A DNA stretch of 64,000 nucleotides, from contig NZ_JAHQRJ010000002.1 in the NCBI RefSeq assembly GCF_019052805.1, positions 124,001 through 188,000 on the forward strand, in the 5' to 3' direction. This document shows, in pieces, positions 45,385 to 54,858 of this stretch (the first letter of the stretch is position 1; every line of letters starts with the position of its first letter). Below the pieces are notes generated by a model. It had not been told where the DNA came from. It did not search any database and saw nothing but the letters and a program-made list of their open reading frames with translations. Origin of the DNA: Noviherbaspirillum sp. L7-7A. GTDB taxonomy: Bacteria > Pseudomonadota > Gammaproteobacteria > Burkholderiales > Burkholderiaceae_D. The translations under genes were made by a program, and so were the position numbers.

Positions 45385-46044
45385 ATGAATACGACTTCCT
45401 CCATGCCACGCATCGCGCTGATCCACGCGCTGAACCATTCGGTGGACCCTATCAACCAGGCACTGGCGCATGACTGGCCGCAGGCCAGGCGCATGAATCT
45501 GCTCGACGATTCCCTGTCGGCCGATCTCGCCGCTTCCGGCCGCGGCCTGGATGCAGCCATGCACCAGCGCTTCCAGGACTTGGCGGAATACGCAGTCGGC
45601 ACCGGCGCCCAGGGCATCCTGTTTACCTGTTCCGCCTTCGGTCCCTGCATTGAGGCCGTTGCCCGGCGCTATGCCAACCTGCCGGTATTGAAGCCGAACG
45701 AGGCCATGGTCGCCGATGCCGCGAACGCGGCCGGTCCGGTCGGACTGATCGCCACCTTCGGGCCGACGCTGGCATCGATGCCGCCGGAGTTTCCCGCGTC
45801 GGTGCAGTTGTTGACCGCGCTGGCCGAAGGCGCGCTGGATGCGCTCAACCGCGGCGACGCCGGGCGCCACGATGAATTGATCGTGGCCCAGGCGCGCATG
45901 CTGCAGGCAGCCGGCTGCAAGACCATCGCGCTGGCCCAGTTCAGCATGGCCCGCGCCCGCGAGGCCTGCGAGCAGGCCACCGGCCTGCCGGTATTGACCA
46001 CAGTCCACAGCGCCGTCAGCGCATTGAAGCGGCGGCTCGCCTAG
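45385..46044 (+). CDS. Aspartate/glutamate racemase family protein
   Basis: A 219-residue protein of the Asp/Glu/hydantoin racemase fold. The two catalytic-loop cysteines are not symmetric: GILFTCSAFGPCIEAVARRY holds the first, while the second loop, ALAQFSMARAREACEQATG, has Gln-Phe-Ser where Cys is usual. It may therefore act as a lyase, isomerase or decarboxylase instead of a racemase. It follows the dehydrogenase after 77 bases and precedes the Bug protein by 34 bases. Confidence 0.8.
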   Translation: MNTTSSMPRIALIHALNHSVDPINQALAHDWPQARRMNLLDDSLSADLAASGRGLDAAMHQRFQDLAEYAVGTGAQGILFTCSAFGPCIEAVARRYANLPVLKPNEAMVADAANAAGPVGLIATFGPTLASMPPEFPASVQLLTALAEGALDALNRGDAGRHDELIVAQARMLQAAGCKTIALAQFSMARAREACEQATGLPVLTTVHSAVSALKRRLA

Positions 46045-46078
46045 CGCCTGTTTGCGACATCAACCAAGGAGACAAGAC

Positions 46079-47041
46079 ATGTTGAAAAAAGCGCTTTTCG
46101 CATCCGTGCTGCTGGTACAGGCTTTTGCCGCCGGCGCCAGCGACTATCCATCTAAGCCGATCAAGTTCATCATCCCGTATCCGCCGGGCGGCCCGACCGA
46201 CGCGATGGCGCGCCTGATCCAGGTGCCGCTGCAGGCCAAGCTGCAGCAGCCGGTGATCATCGACAACCGTCCTGGCGCGGGCGGCAATATCGGCACCGAC
46301 TTCGTCGCCAAGGCGCCGGCCGACGGTTACACCATCCTGCTTGCCGCCAGCGGCCCGATGGCGGTCAACAAGACGCTCTACCGCTCGATTCCCTTCGATC
46401 CGCTGAAGGACTTCGCGCCCATCATCCAGATCTCGGCATATCCGCTGGTGCTGGAAGTGCATCCCTCGGTGCCGGCAACCAATATCAAGCAGTTCCTGGC
46501 GCTGGCCAAGGACAAGCCGGCCGATCTCGGCTTTGCCTCGGCCGGCAACGGCACGCCACAGCACCTGGCCGGCGAACTCTTCAATACCGCCACTGGCCTG
46601 AAGCTGCAGCACATTCCCTACAAGGGCGCCGGTCCCGCGTTGACCGATGTGATGGGTGGCCATGTCAAGGTGATGTTCGACATCCTTGGCAGCTCGGTGC
46701 AGTACATCAAAAGTAGCAAGCTGCGTCCGCTGGCGGTCACTACCGCTACCCGCAGCCCCGCCCTGCCAGACGTGCCAACGCTGGCCGAGTCGGGCCTGAC
46801 GGGCTATAACTTTTCAGGCTGGCATGGCATCGTCGCGCCGGCAGCCACGCCCAAGCCCGTGGTCGCCAAACTGAACCAGGCCATCAATGAGATCTTCGCC
46901 GACCCTGAATTCAAGAAGCGCTGGGAAGAACTGGGCACGCCGATTGTCGGCGGCAAGCCGGAAGCCTTCGGCGAGCTGATCCGTTCCGAGTCGGCCAAGC
47001 TGGGCAAGCTGGTCAAGGACGCCGGCGTCACCGTCGACTGA
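46079..47041 (+). CDS. Bug-type tripartite tricarboxylate transporter binding protein
   Basis: A 320-residue periplasmic solute receptor. The signal peptide MLKKALFASVLLVQAFAAGA is cut before SDYPSKP. KFIIPYPPGGPTDAMARLI, IDNRPGAGGNIGTDFVAKAP and GHVKVMFDILGSSVQYIKSS are the Bug hallmarks; carboxylates bind between the two lobes. No TctA/TctB membrane genes are adjacent, which is common for Bug proteins. The ligand is probably the substrate of the two upstream enzymes. Confidence 0.93.
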   Translation: MLKKALFASVLLVQAFAAGASDYPSKPIKFIIPYPPGGPTDAMARLIQVPLQAKLQQPVIIDNRPGAGGNIGTDFVAKAPADGYTILLAASGPMAVNKTLYRSIPFDPLKDFAPIIQISAYPLVLEVHPSVPATNIKQFLALAKDKPADLGFASAGNGTPQHLAGELFNTATGLKLQHIPYKGAGPALTDVMGGHVKVMFDILGSSVQYIKSSKLRPLAVTTATRSPALPDVPTLAESGLTGYNFSGWHGIVAPAATPKPVVAKLNQAINEIFADPEFKKRWEELGTPIVGGKPEAFGELIRSESAKLGKLVKDAGVTVD

Positions 47042-47080
47042 TGCATTGCCGGGTGCCGCATCTGCGGCGCCCGGGGCGGT

Positions 47081-47281
47081 TCAGGTGGAACTGTCGTCCC
47101 GCTTCTTGTCGCCGCCGCCCTGATCTTGCTGCAGGTTGCCGCGGTCCATCCGGTGCGGCCGCTCCGACATGGCGGCATTTTCATCGGCGATCAAGTCATG
47201 CTGGTCGCCGGACTGCTTGCGGCGGATCTCTTCGCTGCCGGTTTCCTGGCCACGGCTGCGGTTGGGGTGCGTGGTGCTCAT
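47081..47281 (-). CDS. Small hydrophilic hypothetical protein (66 residues)
   Basis: The protein is highly charged and probably disordered, starting MSTTHPNRSRGQETGSEEIR and ending in DQGGGDKKRDDSST. GAGGAG lies 6 bases before the ATG, which supports translation. The composition resembles small stress-related proteins, but no family is recognised. It is convergent with the Bug gene. Confidence 0.55.
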   Translation of the reverse strand: MSTTHPNRSRGQETGSEEIRRKQSGDQHDLIADENAAMSERPHRMDRGNLQQDQGGGDKKRDDSST

Positions 47282-47354
47282 CTGTTACTCCTCGCCAGAG
47301 TAGTGTGGACACATTTGGATGTCGCGCACGCAGCGAAGTTCTCAGGGATTGGTA

Positions 47355-48524
47355 TCAGGCCACCAGTCTGGCAATGCGTCCGCCGGCTTCAGTCACGACC
47401 CGGTTGCGGCCGGCCGCCTTGGCGCCATACAACGCCTCGTCAGCCCGCTTCACCAGCGCAGGCAGCGTATCGTCGGCACGCAGCACCGCCACGCCGACGC
47501 TCAGCGTGATTTGCAGCGCCTCGCCGGACTGTGCGGCGGCGATCACGGCCTGCAAGCGCCGCCCGATGGCAACGGCGGCAATCAGGTCGGTGTCCGGCAG
47601 CAGCAGGGCAAATTCATCGCCGCCGATGCGGGCCAGGAAATCGACCGGCCGCAGGGCAGTGTGGGACAGCCGAACGAAGTCAGTCAGCGCAGCGTCGCCG
47701 GCAGCATGGCCGTAGGTGTCGTTGGTTGGCTTCAGATTGTCCAGATCGATCAGCAGCAGGGCCAGTGGCTGCCTGTCGTAACGGCTTCTTTCCAGAAACC
47801 TCGGGCCGGTTTCATGGAAGGCCCGCCGCGACCATGCGCCAGTCAGGAAGTCGCAGTTGGCCGCGTTTTCAATGCTGGTAACGATACGGCAGTGGGCAAT
47901 CAGCAGGCCGCCCAGCATCAGGCAGGGCAGGGCAAAGGCATTGGCCCACACGAACAGCAAGTTGATCCCAGTGGGTTCGAGCAGCGAATGCGGTACATCC
48001 GACATCAGGGCATGGCGAACCACGCGTGCCAGATGGCCGCCGCCGATCAGCGCGCACATGCACAGCGCGTACATGGCCGGATAGCGGGAGCGTCCCTTGT
48101 AGTCGCGCGACTTCAGCACGGTCGCGGCAATGATGACAGTGATGCCAACCTGGAAGCCCGACACGGCAATCGTCCGGGCGTCGAAGGAATTGGCCACGTA
48201 ATGAAAGTAGGCGGTCACCCCCGTCAGCAGCGCAATGCTGCCGGACATCAGCAGTACCGAAAAGCGCCTACCGAACAACTGCCGGTAGCTGACCAAGATA
48301 GCGACCGATGACGCCGCATAGACTGCATTCGCCACTTCATAGGCAAAGACAGTCGGCAACTCCCGGCCGAATGCATAAAGCATATTCCCAGCCATGCCCA
48401 GCACGCTGGCCAGCAACAGCTGGCGCACGCCGTGGATGCGGTCCTGCTTGACGGAAAACAGCAGCAGAAAAATGACGAAACAGAACAGCGAGGCGATGAG
48501 AAACGCTTCCTTGGTATTGAGCAT
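47355..48524 (-). CDS. Membrane-bound GGDEF diguanylate cyclase
   Basis: A 389-residue protein. The first 210 residues contain six to seven hydrophobic segments (a sensor membrane domain). The GGDEF domain starts ANCDFLTGAWSRRAFHETGP and contains ARIGGDEFALLLPD with intact catalytic residues. LDNLKPTNDTYGHAAGDAAL is the substrate-binding part. It probably makes cyclic di-GMP in response to an unknown membrane signal. Its promoter faces the LysR gene at 48638 tail-on. Confidence 0.88.
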   Translation of the reverse strand: MLNTKEAFLIASLFCFVIFLLLFSVKQDRIHGVRQLLLASVLGMAGNMLYAFGRELPTVFAYEVANAVYAASSVAILVSYRQLFGRRFSVLLMSGSIALLTGVTAYFHYVANSFDARTIAVSGFQVGITVIIAATVLKSRDYKGRSRYPAMYALCMCALIGGGHLARVVRHALMSDVPHSLLEPTGINLLFVWANAFALPCLMLGGLLIAHCRIVTSIENAANCDFLTGAWSRRAFHETGPRFLERSRYDRQPLALLLIDLDNLKPTNDTYGHAAGDAALTDFVRLSHTALRPVDFLARIGGDEFALLLPDTDLIAAVAIGRRLQAVIAAAQSGEALQITLSVGVAVLRADDTLPALVKRADEALYGAKAAGRNRVVTEAGGRIARLVA

Positions 48525-48637
48525 GTGACGTCGCCTGCTGATTTATTTTCCTGAGAGAAATATTTTAGCAGGCGGCTTATTTCTAATCAATAAGCCTGAT
48601 GGCGATATGGGTATATCGTGGCCTTTCGGATGCCTCG

Positions 48638-49594
48638 CTAGGATGGCGCAGCTTGCAACGCGCCGGATGGCCTGTCGGCCAATGCCTGATCTTCCACAAA
48701 GCATTCTGCAATCAGCGAGCGCAGCCACTGATTGCCGCTGTCCTGGTGAAAACGGCGGTGCCAGAACACATGGGTATGCAGCGCCGGCAGCCGCAGCGGC
48801 GGCGCGGCGTAATCCAGGTTGAACGGGCCGCAAGCCTGCTGGGCCAGCTTGCTTGGCACCGTCACCACCATGTCCGTATTGCTGATGATGTAGGGCACGG
48901 CCGTGAAATGCGGCACCTGGAACTGCACCGAGCGGGTCACGCCGGCCTTTTCCAGGCGGGCATTGATCTGGTCATAGGGACTCTCCCGTGAATCGACGAA
49001 AAGGTGCCGGGCCGACAGAAATTCCTTCAGGCCAACCTTGCGCTGCGAGAACGGATGGCCGCGGCGAAACATGGTGACATAGTTCTGGCTGAACAGGCGG
49101 CGATGAAAAAACCGTTCCGCCACATCGGTGAAGGCGCCCAGCGCAAGGTCGATGCGGCCAGCTTCCATCTGCTGTTGCCAGTCCACCGCGCTGGCCCGCA
49201 CCGAACTGATGCCGACATGCGGCGCCAGCCGCGCGCAGTATTCCACCAGCCGCGGCATGAAATGGATCTCGCCGACATCGGTCATCGCAATCACGAAGCG
49301 GCGCTCGCTGCTGGCGGCGTCGAACGGCTCCTCCAGGTTCAGCGCCGCGCTGACGCTGGCCAGGGCATGGCCGACCGGCTCGGCAATCCGGTCCGCGCCC
49401 GGCGTGGGCTGCATGCCATGGGCGGTGCGCACGAACAACTCGTCGCCAAAGGTCTTGCGCAAACGCGCCAGCGCATTGCTCACCGTCGGCTGCGACAGGC
49501 CGAGGCGTCTGGCTACCAGCGACACATGGCGCAGTTGGTAAAGCTGGTGGAACACCACCAGCAGGTTCAGATCGATGTCGGCAACGTCGCGCAT
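48638..49594 (-). CDS. LysR-family regulator of the homogentisate genes (probable)
   Basis: A 318-residue regulator of the NodD/LeuO-like branch. DLNLLVVFHQLYQLRHVSLV, then ARRLGLSQPTVSNALARLRK is the DNA-binding part. The effector domain contains RRFVIAMTDVGEIHFMPRLV. It is divergent from hmgA with a 133-base gap that holds a perfect LysR-type palindrome, so control of hmgA-fahA is likely. Homogentisate or a related aromatic may be the inducer; that is inference. Confidence 0.87.
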   Translation of the reverse strand: MRDVADIDLNLLVVFHQLYQLRHVSLVARRLGLSQPTVSNALARLRKTFGDELFVRTAHGMQPTPGADRIAEPVGHALASVSAALNLEEPFDAASSERRFVIAMTDVGEIHFMPRLVEYCARLAPHVGISSVRASAVDWQQQMEAGRIDLALGAFTDVAERFFHRRLFSQNYVTMFRRGHPFSQRKVGLKEFLSARHLFVDSRESPYDQINARLEKAGVTRSVQFQVPHFTAVPYIISNTDMVVTVPSKLAQQACGPFNLDYAAPPLRLPALHTHVFWHRRFHQDSGNQWLRSLIAECFVEDQALADRPSGALQAAPS

Positions 49595-49605
49595 GCTTTA
49601 CCCAT

Positions 49606-49622
49606 TATTGATATGGTCAATA
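49606..49622. promoter_or_regulatory. LysR-type binding site upstream of hmgA
   Basis: TATTGATATGGTCAATA is a perfect 6-bp palindrome with a 5-base centre and fits the T-N11-A rule of LysR regulators. It lies 12 bases before the regulator's start and 106 before hmgA, right for autoregulation and activation. Confidence 0.65.
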
Positions 49623-49727
49623 GTCGTCATTTTTGCATTTGTATTTTAAACGGTGCCGCCTGTGCCTATAGTGTGGCTCTTCGCATGTGGCGATCCGCCG
49701 CAGCCATGATCACAAGGAGTGTCCGCC

Positions 49728-51050
49728 ATGACCGATGCCAGACCCGCTTCGTCTCCCGAACCTTATATGTCGGGCTTCGCCAACGAGTTCGCCACCGAGG
49801 CACTGCCGGGCGCCCTGCCGGTGGGCCAGAATTCGCCGCAACGCGCGCCCTATGGCCTGTATGCCGAGCAGATCTCCGGCACCGCCTTTACCGCGCCGCG
49901 CAGCCACAACCGCCGCTCCTGGCTGTACCGTATCCGTCCGGGCGCGGTGCATAAGCCGTTCCAGCTGCTGCCTTCCCAGAGCCTGGTATCGGACTTTTCC
50001 AGCGTCCCGCCAACGCCGCCCAACCAGTTGCGCTGGGACCCGCTGCCGATGCCCGATATCGCCACCGACTTCATCGAAGGCTGGGTGACGATGGCCGGCA
50101 ATGGCGCGCCCGATGCCGGCAGCGGCTGCGCGATCCATCTGTATGCAGCCAACCGCGACATGGAAAGCCGCTATTTCTACAATGCCGATGGCGAACTGCT
50201 GATCGTCCCGCAGCAGGGACGGCTCTCGATCGCCACCGAGATGGGCCGGATCGATGTCGAGCCGCAGGAAATCGTGGTGATACCGCGCGGCGTGCGCTTC
50301 CAGGTCAGCCTGCCGGACGGCCAGGCGCGCGGCTATATCTGCGAGAATTTTGGCGCGCTGTTCCGCCTGCCCGACCTCGGCGTGATCGGGTCCAACGGCC
50401 TGGCCAATCCGCGCGATTTCCTGACGCCGTCGGCCTGGTATGAAGACAAGGAAGGCGACTTCGAGTTGCTGACCAAGTTCAGCGGCCGCCTGTGGAGCGC
50501 ACCGATCGGCCATTCGCCGCTGGACGTGGTGGCCTGGCATGGCAACTTCGCGCCCTATAAATATGACCTGCGCCGCTTCAACACCATAGGCTCGATCAGC
50601 TACGACCATCCGGACCCGTCAATCTTCCTGGTGCTGCAGGCGCCGAGCGCGGTGCCGGGCGTCGACAGCATCGACTTCGTGATCTTCCCGCCGCGCTGGC
50701 TGGCCGCGGAAAACACCTTCCGGCCGCCCTGGTTCCACCGCAATGTGGCCAGCGAATTCATGGGCCTGATCCATGGCGAATACGATGCCAAGGCCGAAGG
50801 CTTCGTGCCGGGCGGCGCCAGCCTGCACAACTGCATGACCGGCCACGGCCCGGATGCCGACACCTTCGAGAAGGCCAGCCGCTCTGACACGTCCAGGCCA
50901 GGCAAGGTAAGCGATACCATGGCCTTCATGTTCGAAACGCCGGTGGCGATCAAGCCGACGCAATTCGCGCTGGAGACTTCGCAACTGCAGAGCGAATACT
51001 TCCAGTGCTGGCAGAACCTGAAGAAGCACTTTTCTCCGACCAGCAAATGA
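49728..51050 (+). CDS. hmgA: Homogentisate 1,2-dioxygenase
   Basis: A 440-residue Fe(II) enzyme that opens the ring of homogentisate to maleylacetoacetate, the central step of Phe/Tyr breakdown. [20 protein letters not shown] is the typical N-terminus. The iron ligands are seen in [14 protein letters not shown] (His, Glu) and [15 protein letters not shown] (His). The length matches the family. AAGGAG lies about 8 bases before the ATG at 49728; the GTG at 49719 is rejected. fahA follows after 64 bases; a maleylacetoacetate isomerase gene is not present here. Confidence 0.97.
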   Translation: MTDARPASSPEPYMSGFANEFATEALPGALPVGQNSPQRAPYGLYAEQISGTAFTAPRSHNRRSWLYRIRPGAVHKPFQLLPSQSLVSDFSSVPPTPPNQLRWDPLPMPDIATDFIEGWVTMAGNGAPDAGSGCAIHLYAANRDMESRYFYNADGELLIVPQQGRLSIATEMGRIDVEPQEIVVIPRGVRFQVSLPDGQARGYICENFGALFRLPDLGVIGSNGLANPRDFLTPSAWYEDKEGDFELLTKFSGRLWSAPIGHSPLDVVAWHGNFAPYKYDLRRFNTIGSISYDHPDPSIFLVLQAPSAVPGVDSIDFVIFPPRWLAAENTFRPPWFHRNVASEFMGLIHGEYDAKAEGFVPGGASLHNCMTGHGPDADTFEKASRSDTSRPGKVSDTMAFMFETPVAIKPTQFALETSQLQSEYFQCWQNLKKHFSPTSK

Positions 51051-51114
51051 ACGGCGCTGACATGCCGCCCCTGTCCAGTGTGGACAGGCAAACAACCACA
51101 GGCCCGATACGCTT

Positions 51115-52431
51115 ATGATCAATCTGAATGAAACCCACAACCCGGCACTGCGCAGCTGGGTTGCCTCCGCCAACCTGCCGGTCTCGGACTTCCGGATCCA
51201 GAACCTGCCTTTCGCGGTATTTCGCCGCAAGGGCAGCGGCGAAGCCTTCCGCGGCGGCGTGGCCATCGGCGACCAGATCCTCGACCTGGCCGCCGCTGCC
51301 GGCACCGCCGTCTTCAGCGGCGACGCCGCAGTGGCGCTGCAGGCCGGCGGCGAGGACAAGCTCAATGCCCTGATGGCGCTAGGCGCCGGCAAATGGAGCG
51401 CACTGCGCCTGGCGCTGTCGCGCGCCCTGCGCGAGGGCGCTGCGGAGCAATCCAAGCTGGAAGCCTGCCTGGTGCCGCAGGCGCAAGCCGAATACGACGT
51501 GCCGGCACGCATCGGCGACTACACCGACTTCTACACCTCGGTTCATCACGCCACCAATATCGGCAAGCAGTTCCGGCCGGACAATCCGCTGCTGCCCAAC
51601 TACAAGTGGGTGCCGATCGGCTACCACGGTCGTGCCTCCAGCATTGGCATTTCCGGGCGCGCCTTTCCCCGCCCGGTGGGACAGACCGTGCCGCCCGGTG
51701 CGACCGAGCCAACGGTAGGTCCTTGCCAGCGGCTTGATATCGAACTGGAACTGGGCATCTTCGTCGGCATCGGCAACAGCCAGGGCGAGCGTATTGCGAT
51801 GAATGAGGCAGAGGAGCATGTGTTTGGGATCTGCCTGCTCAACGACTGGTCCGCGCGCGACATCCAGGCCTGGGAGTACCAGCCGCTCGGCCCCTTCCTG
51901 TCGAAGAATTTCGCCACCACTATCTCGCCGTGGATCGTGACGCTGGAGGCGCTGGCGCCTTACCGCCTGCCGTTCGAGCGGCCGGCCGGAGAGCCGCAGC
52001 CCTTGCCTTACCTGGACTCGGAAGACAACCGCCGCGCCGGCGCATTCGATATCCAGCTTCAGGTCGGCATCCAGACGCCAACAATGCGCAAGGCCGGGCA
52101 GGGCGACGCCACCATCTGCCGCACCAGCTACCGCCATGCCTACTGGACAGTGGCGCAAATGGTGGCGCATCACACCGTGAATGGTTGCAACCTGCAGCCT
52201 GGCGACCTGTTCGGCAGCGGCACCCTGTCGGGACCGACGCTGGACCAGGCTGGCGCGCTGGTGGAGCTGACAGTCGGCGGCAAGCAGCCGCTGCAGTTGC
52301 CCAACGGCGAGGCACGCACCTACCTGCAGGACGAGGATGCCGTCGTGCTGCGTGGCTGGTGTGAAAAGGCCGGCGCGGCGCGCATCGGCTTTGGGGAATG
52401 TTGGGGGACGGTTCTGCCGGCCAATGTATAG
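51115..52431 (+). CDS. fahA: Fumarylacetoacetase
   Basis: A 438-residue hydrolase that splits fumarylacetoacetate to fumarate and acetoacetate, the last step of the homogentisate path. RIGDYTDFYTSVHHATNIGK carries the metal-binding Asp and catalytic His. LGIFVGIGNSQGE and NDWSARDIQAWEYQPLGPFL carry the further metal ligands. The family's KNFATTISPWIVTLEAL is present. It is co-transcribed with hmgA; the sequence after it is the REP-like element. Confidence 0.97.
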   Translation: MINLNETHNPALRSWVASANLPVSDFRIQNLPFAVFRRKGSGEAFRGGVAIGDQILDLAAAAGTAVFSGDAAVALQAGGEDKLNALMALGAGKWSALRLALSRALREGAAEQSKLEACLVPQAQAEYDVPARIGDYTDFYTSVHHATNIGKQFRPDNPLLPNYKWVPIGYHGRASSIGISGRAFPRPVGQTVPPGATEPTVGPCQRLDIELELGIFVGIGNSQGERIAMNEAEEHVFGICLLNDWSARDIQAWEYQPLGPFLSKNFATTISPWIVTLEALAPYRLPFERPAGEPQPLPYLDSEDNRRAGAFDIQLQVGIQTPTMRKAGQGDATICRTSYRHAYWTVAQMVAHHTVNGCNLQPGDLFGSGTLSGPTLDQAGALVELTVGGKQPLQLPNGEARTYLQDEDAVVLRGWCEKAGAARIGFGECWGTVLPANV

Positions 52432-52443
52432 GCAGCCGAATGA

Positions 52444-52556
52444 GTAGGGTGGAATACCCCGAAGGGGATTTCACGATCAGCGGTGGGACGACAGACATAG
52501 TCAAAACCATGCGCTGTTCAACAACCGTGGAATGCCCTTCGGGTATTCCACCCTAC
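52444..52556. repeat. REP-pair / MITE-like element (two inverted palindromic units)
   Basis: Left unit 52444-52473 (GTAGGGTGGAATACCCCGAA...) and right unit 52527-52556 (...TTCGGGTATTCCACCCTAC) are inverted copies over about 26 bases with two differences. Each unit can also fold on itself (GTGGAAT-CCC...GGG-ATTCCAC). About 53 bases lie between. The type GTAGGGTGGAAT...ATTCCACCCTAC occurs as a dispersed repeat in several beta- and gammaproteobacterial genomes, from memory. It may end or stabilise the hmgA-fahA mRNA. Confidence 0.75.
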
Positions 52557-52605
52557 TACGGTTGGCCCCGCTCACAGTTACCCGGGATGAACAGAGGCGT
52601 TATTC

Positions 52606-53448
52606 TCAGACCCCCATCTTCAATCCCTCGATCGTGTGCAACTGCACAATGGGCTCCAGCGTTTCTACCACCCGGCAGGTCAGATGCTGCTGTACCTGCT
52701 GCGGCAGGGCTTCCCAGTAGGCATGTGTCACCTGAAGATCATGGCGCGCCGCATTGCCGGCGTCGGGCGCATCCACGCCCAGCACCAGGATGGGACGCGA
52801 CGCATTGGAGCGGTTCGCGGTGCCTCGGTGGATGGTCAGCGCTGAGCGCGCCGAGATGTCGCCCATGGCCGGCATCTTGCGCTGCATCCGCGCTTCATAA
52901 CGGGGATAAAGTGCCTGGTCGGGAAACATGCCGCTGGCGTCGCTGCACCCGTTGATGTCGTCCCACTGGGTGCCTGGCGCGATCTCCAGCGGCCCCATCT
53001 CCTCAGTCACATCCACCAGCGTCATGTTGAAGGCCAGCGAGTTGAGCCGGCGGCCGCGCGCCGTGGCTTCCGGCGTCGGGAAGTCGCGATGCCAGGGCTG
53101 GTTGGCCGCACCCGGTCCCGGCACATCGAAGCCGATCTCGACAATCCGGTAGTCCGGGCCAAGCACCGCCTGGCTGACCGCGACGATCCACGGATGGGTG
53201 GCGATATCGACAAAGCCGCGCAGCCGTTCCGGATGCACCTCCACGTAATAGCGATTCGGCCCGCGGTTGAGCGCGCCGCCGGGGCGCTGCAGCGCCTCGG
53301 CAAAAAGCGCGTCGACATCCTCGCGCAGGCGCTGCACCCAGGCCCGCTCGAATCCGCCCTTGCAAGCGATGATGCCGGCGCCGTAAAGGCCGCCAAGGAT
53401 GTCAGCATCATCGAACTGACTGGAATTGGCTTGCGGCTGGGCGCTCAT
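52606..53448 (-). CDS. Phytanoyl-CoA dioxygenase (PhyH) family protein
   Basis: A 280-residue Fe(II)/2-oxoglutarate oxygenase. The metal motif HxD is in NQPWHRDFPTPEA, and the distal His is probably in SALTIHRGTANRSNASRPIL with the 2-oxoglutarate-binding Arg. Members hydroxylate acyl-CoAs, small metabolites or natural products; the substrate is unknown. The start at 53448 has GGAG 5 bases before ATG; longer frames from 53466 or 53574 are less likely. It is divergent from the nitronate monooxygenase gene. Confidence 0.85.
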   Translation of the reverse strand: MSAQPQANSSQFDDADILGGLYGAGIIACKGGFERAWVQRLREDVDALFAEALQRPGGALNRGPNRYYVEVHPERLRGFVDIATHPWIVAVSQAVLGPDYRIVEIGFDVPGPGAANQPWHRDFPTPEATARGRRLNSLAFNMTLVDVTEEMGPLEIAPGTQWDDINGCSDASGMFPDQALYPRYEARMQRKMPAMGDISARSALTIHRGTANRSNASRPILVLGVDAPDAGNAARHDLQVTHAYWEALPQQVQQHLTCRVVETLEPIVQLHTIEGLKMGV

Positions 53449-53706
53449 GAGTTCTCCAATGGCCATGTTGAACGTGTTAGGCCTCGGACCGGCTTGATCG
53501 GAAAAAGTGCCGGACGGAACAGAAAATATTTCAATCCGGATGCGCTGCTCCTTGTTTCCATGCCATCCGGACAAGTTCGTCTATTGTTTCGCCAGCCCAC
53601 GGCAAGGCCCTGGAAAACACTCCAGCCCGCAAAGGCCCTATCATCGCCATTCGCGGTCGGCTGCGGTGACCGGCGAGCCACATTGACCAACAAGGGAAGA
53701 GAGACC

Positions 53707-54681
53707 ATGAAAACGAGAATCACCGAATTGTTCGGCATCGAGCGTCCGATTATCCAGGGCGGCATGCATTATGTCGGCTTTGCCGAATTGGCGGCAGCGG
53801 TGTCGAATGCCGGCGGCCTGGGCATCATCACCGGGCTGACCCAGCCCAGTGGCAAGCATCTGGCCGAAGAGATCCGGCGTGCCCAGGCAATGACGGACAA
53901 GCCCATCGGCGTCAATCTCACTTTCCTGCCGGCGGTGACGCCGCCCGACTATCCCGGCTACATCGACGCCATCATCAATGCCGGCGTCAAGGTGGTTGAA
54001 ACCGCCGGCAACAATCCGGCGAAATGGCTGCCGCGGCTGCAGGACGCCGGCATCAAGGTGATCCACAAGTGCACCTCGGTCAGGCATGCGCTGAAAGCCG
54101 AATCGATAGGCTGCGACGCGGTCAGCGTCGACGGCTTCGAATGCGGCGGGCATCCTGGCGAGGATGACGTGCCCAACATGATCCTGCTGCCCCGCGCCGC
54201 CGACGAACTGAAGATCCCCTTCGTTGCCTCGGGCGGCATGGCCGACGGTCGCTCACTGGTGGCGGCGCTGGCCATGGGCGCCGACGGCATGAACATGGGC
54301 ACCCGTTTCATCGCCACCCAGGAAGCGCCGGTGCATCAGAACGTGAAGGACGCCATCCTGAAAGCCAGCGAGCTCGACACCCGCCTGGTCATGCGCCCGC
54401 TGCGCAACACCGAACGGGTACTGGTGAATGCGGGCGTGGAGCGCCTGCTGGAAAAGGAGCGCGCGCTGGGCGACAGGATCGAGTTCAAGGACATCCTGCC
54501 CGAAGTGGCCGGCGTCTATCCCCGCATCATGCGCGAAGGCCAGATGGATGCCGGCGCCTGGAGCTGCGGCATGGTGGCCGGCCTGATCGACGATATTCCC
54601 ACAGTGCAGGCGCTGCTCGACAGGATCATGGCGCAGGCCGAGGCCATCATCCGCCAGCGCCTGGCGGGCATGCTGGACTGA
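53707..54681 (+). CDS. Nitronate monooxygenase family protein
   Basis: A 324-residue FMN TIM-barrel enzyme (2-nitropropane dioxygenase type). ELFGIERPIIQGGMHYVGFA, VGVNLTFLP-like IGVNLTFLPAVTPPDY and SVDGFECGGHPGEDDVPNMI (with the catalytic-region His) are conserved, as is FVASGGMADGRSLVAALAMG for phosphate binding. It detoxifies alkyl nitronates such as propionate-3-nitronate; other members reduce enoyl compounds. AGAGAGACC precedes the ATG at 53707. The gap before it has no gene. Confidence 0.9.
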   Translation: MKTRITELFGIERPIIQGGMHYVGFAELAAAVSNAGGLGIITGLTQPSGKHLAEEIRRAQAMTDKPIGVNLTFLPAVTPPDYPGYIDAIINAGVKVVETAGNNPAKWLPRLQDAGIKVIHKCTSVRHALKAESIGCDAVSVDGFECGGHPGEDDVPNMILLPRAADELKIPFVASGGMADGRSLVAALAMGADGMNMGTRFIATQEAPVHQNVKDAILKASELDTRLVMRPLRNTERVLVNAGVERLLEKERALGDRIEFKDILPEVAGVYPRIMREGQMDAGAWSCGMVAGLIDDIPTVQALLDRIMAQAEAIIRQRLAGMLD

Positions 54682-54858
54682 ACGCAGTGGCTGGCGCCTT
54701 GCCGTGCAAACGACAAGGCCTGCGAATAATTCCAATGCAGCAAAACTAAGGCTTGCCATCCGACAAGGGCTTTATATCGAGCCAGGCGCACGCCAATGCG
54801 GTGCCTCCCGGCCCGGACGCAGACGAGCGACTGATACCAAAATATCCTCCATGGCCGC

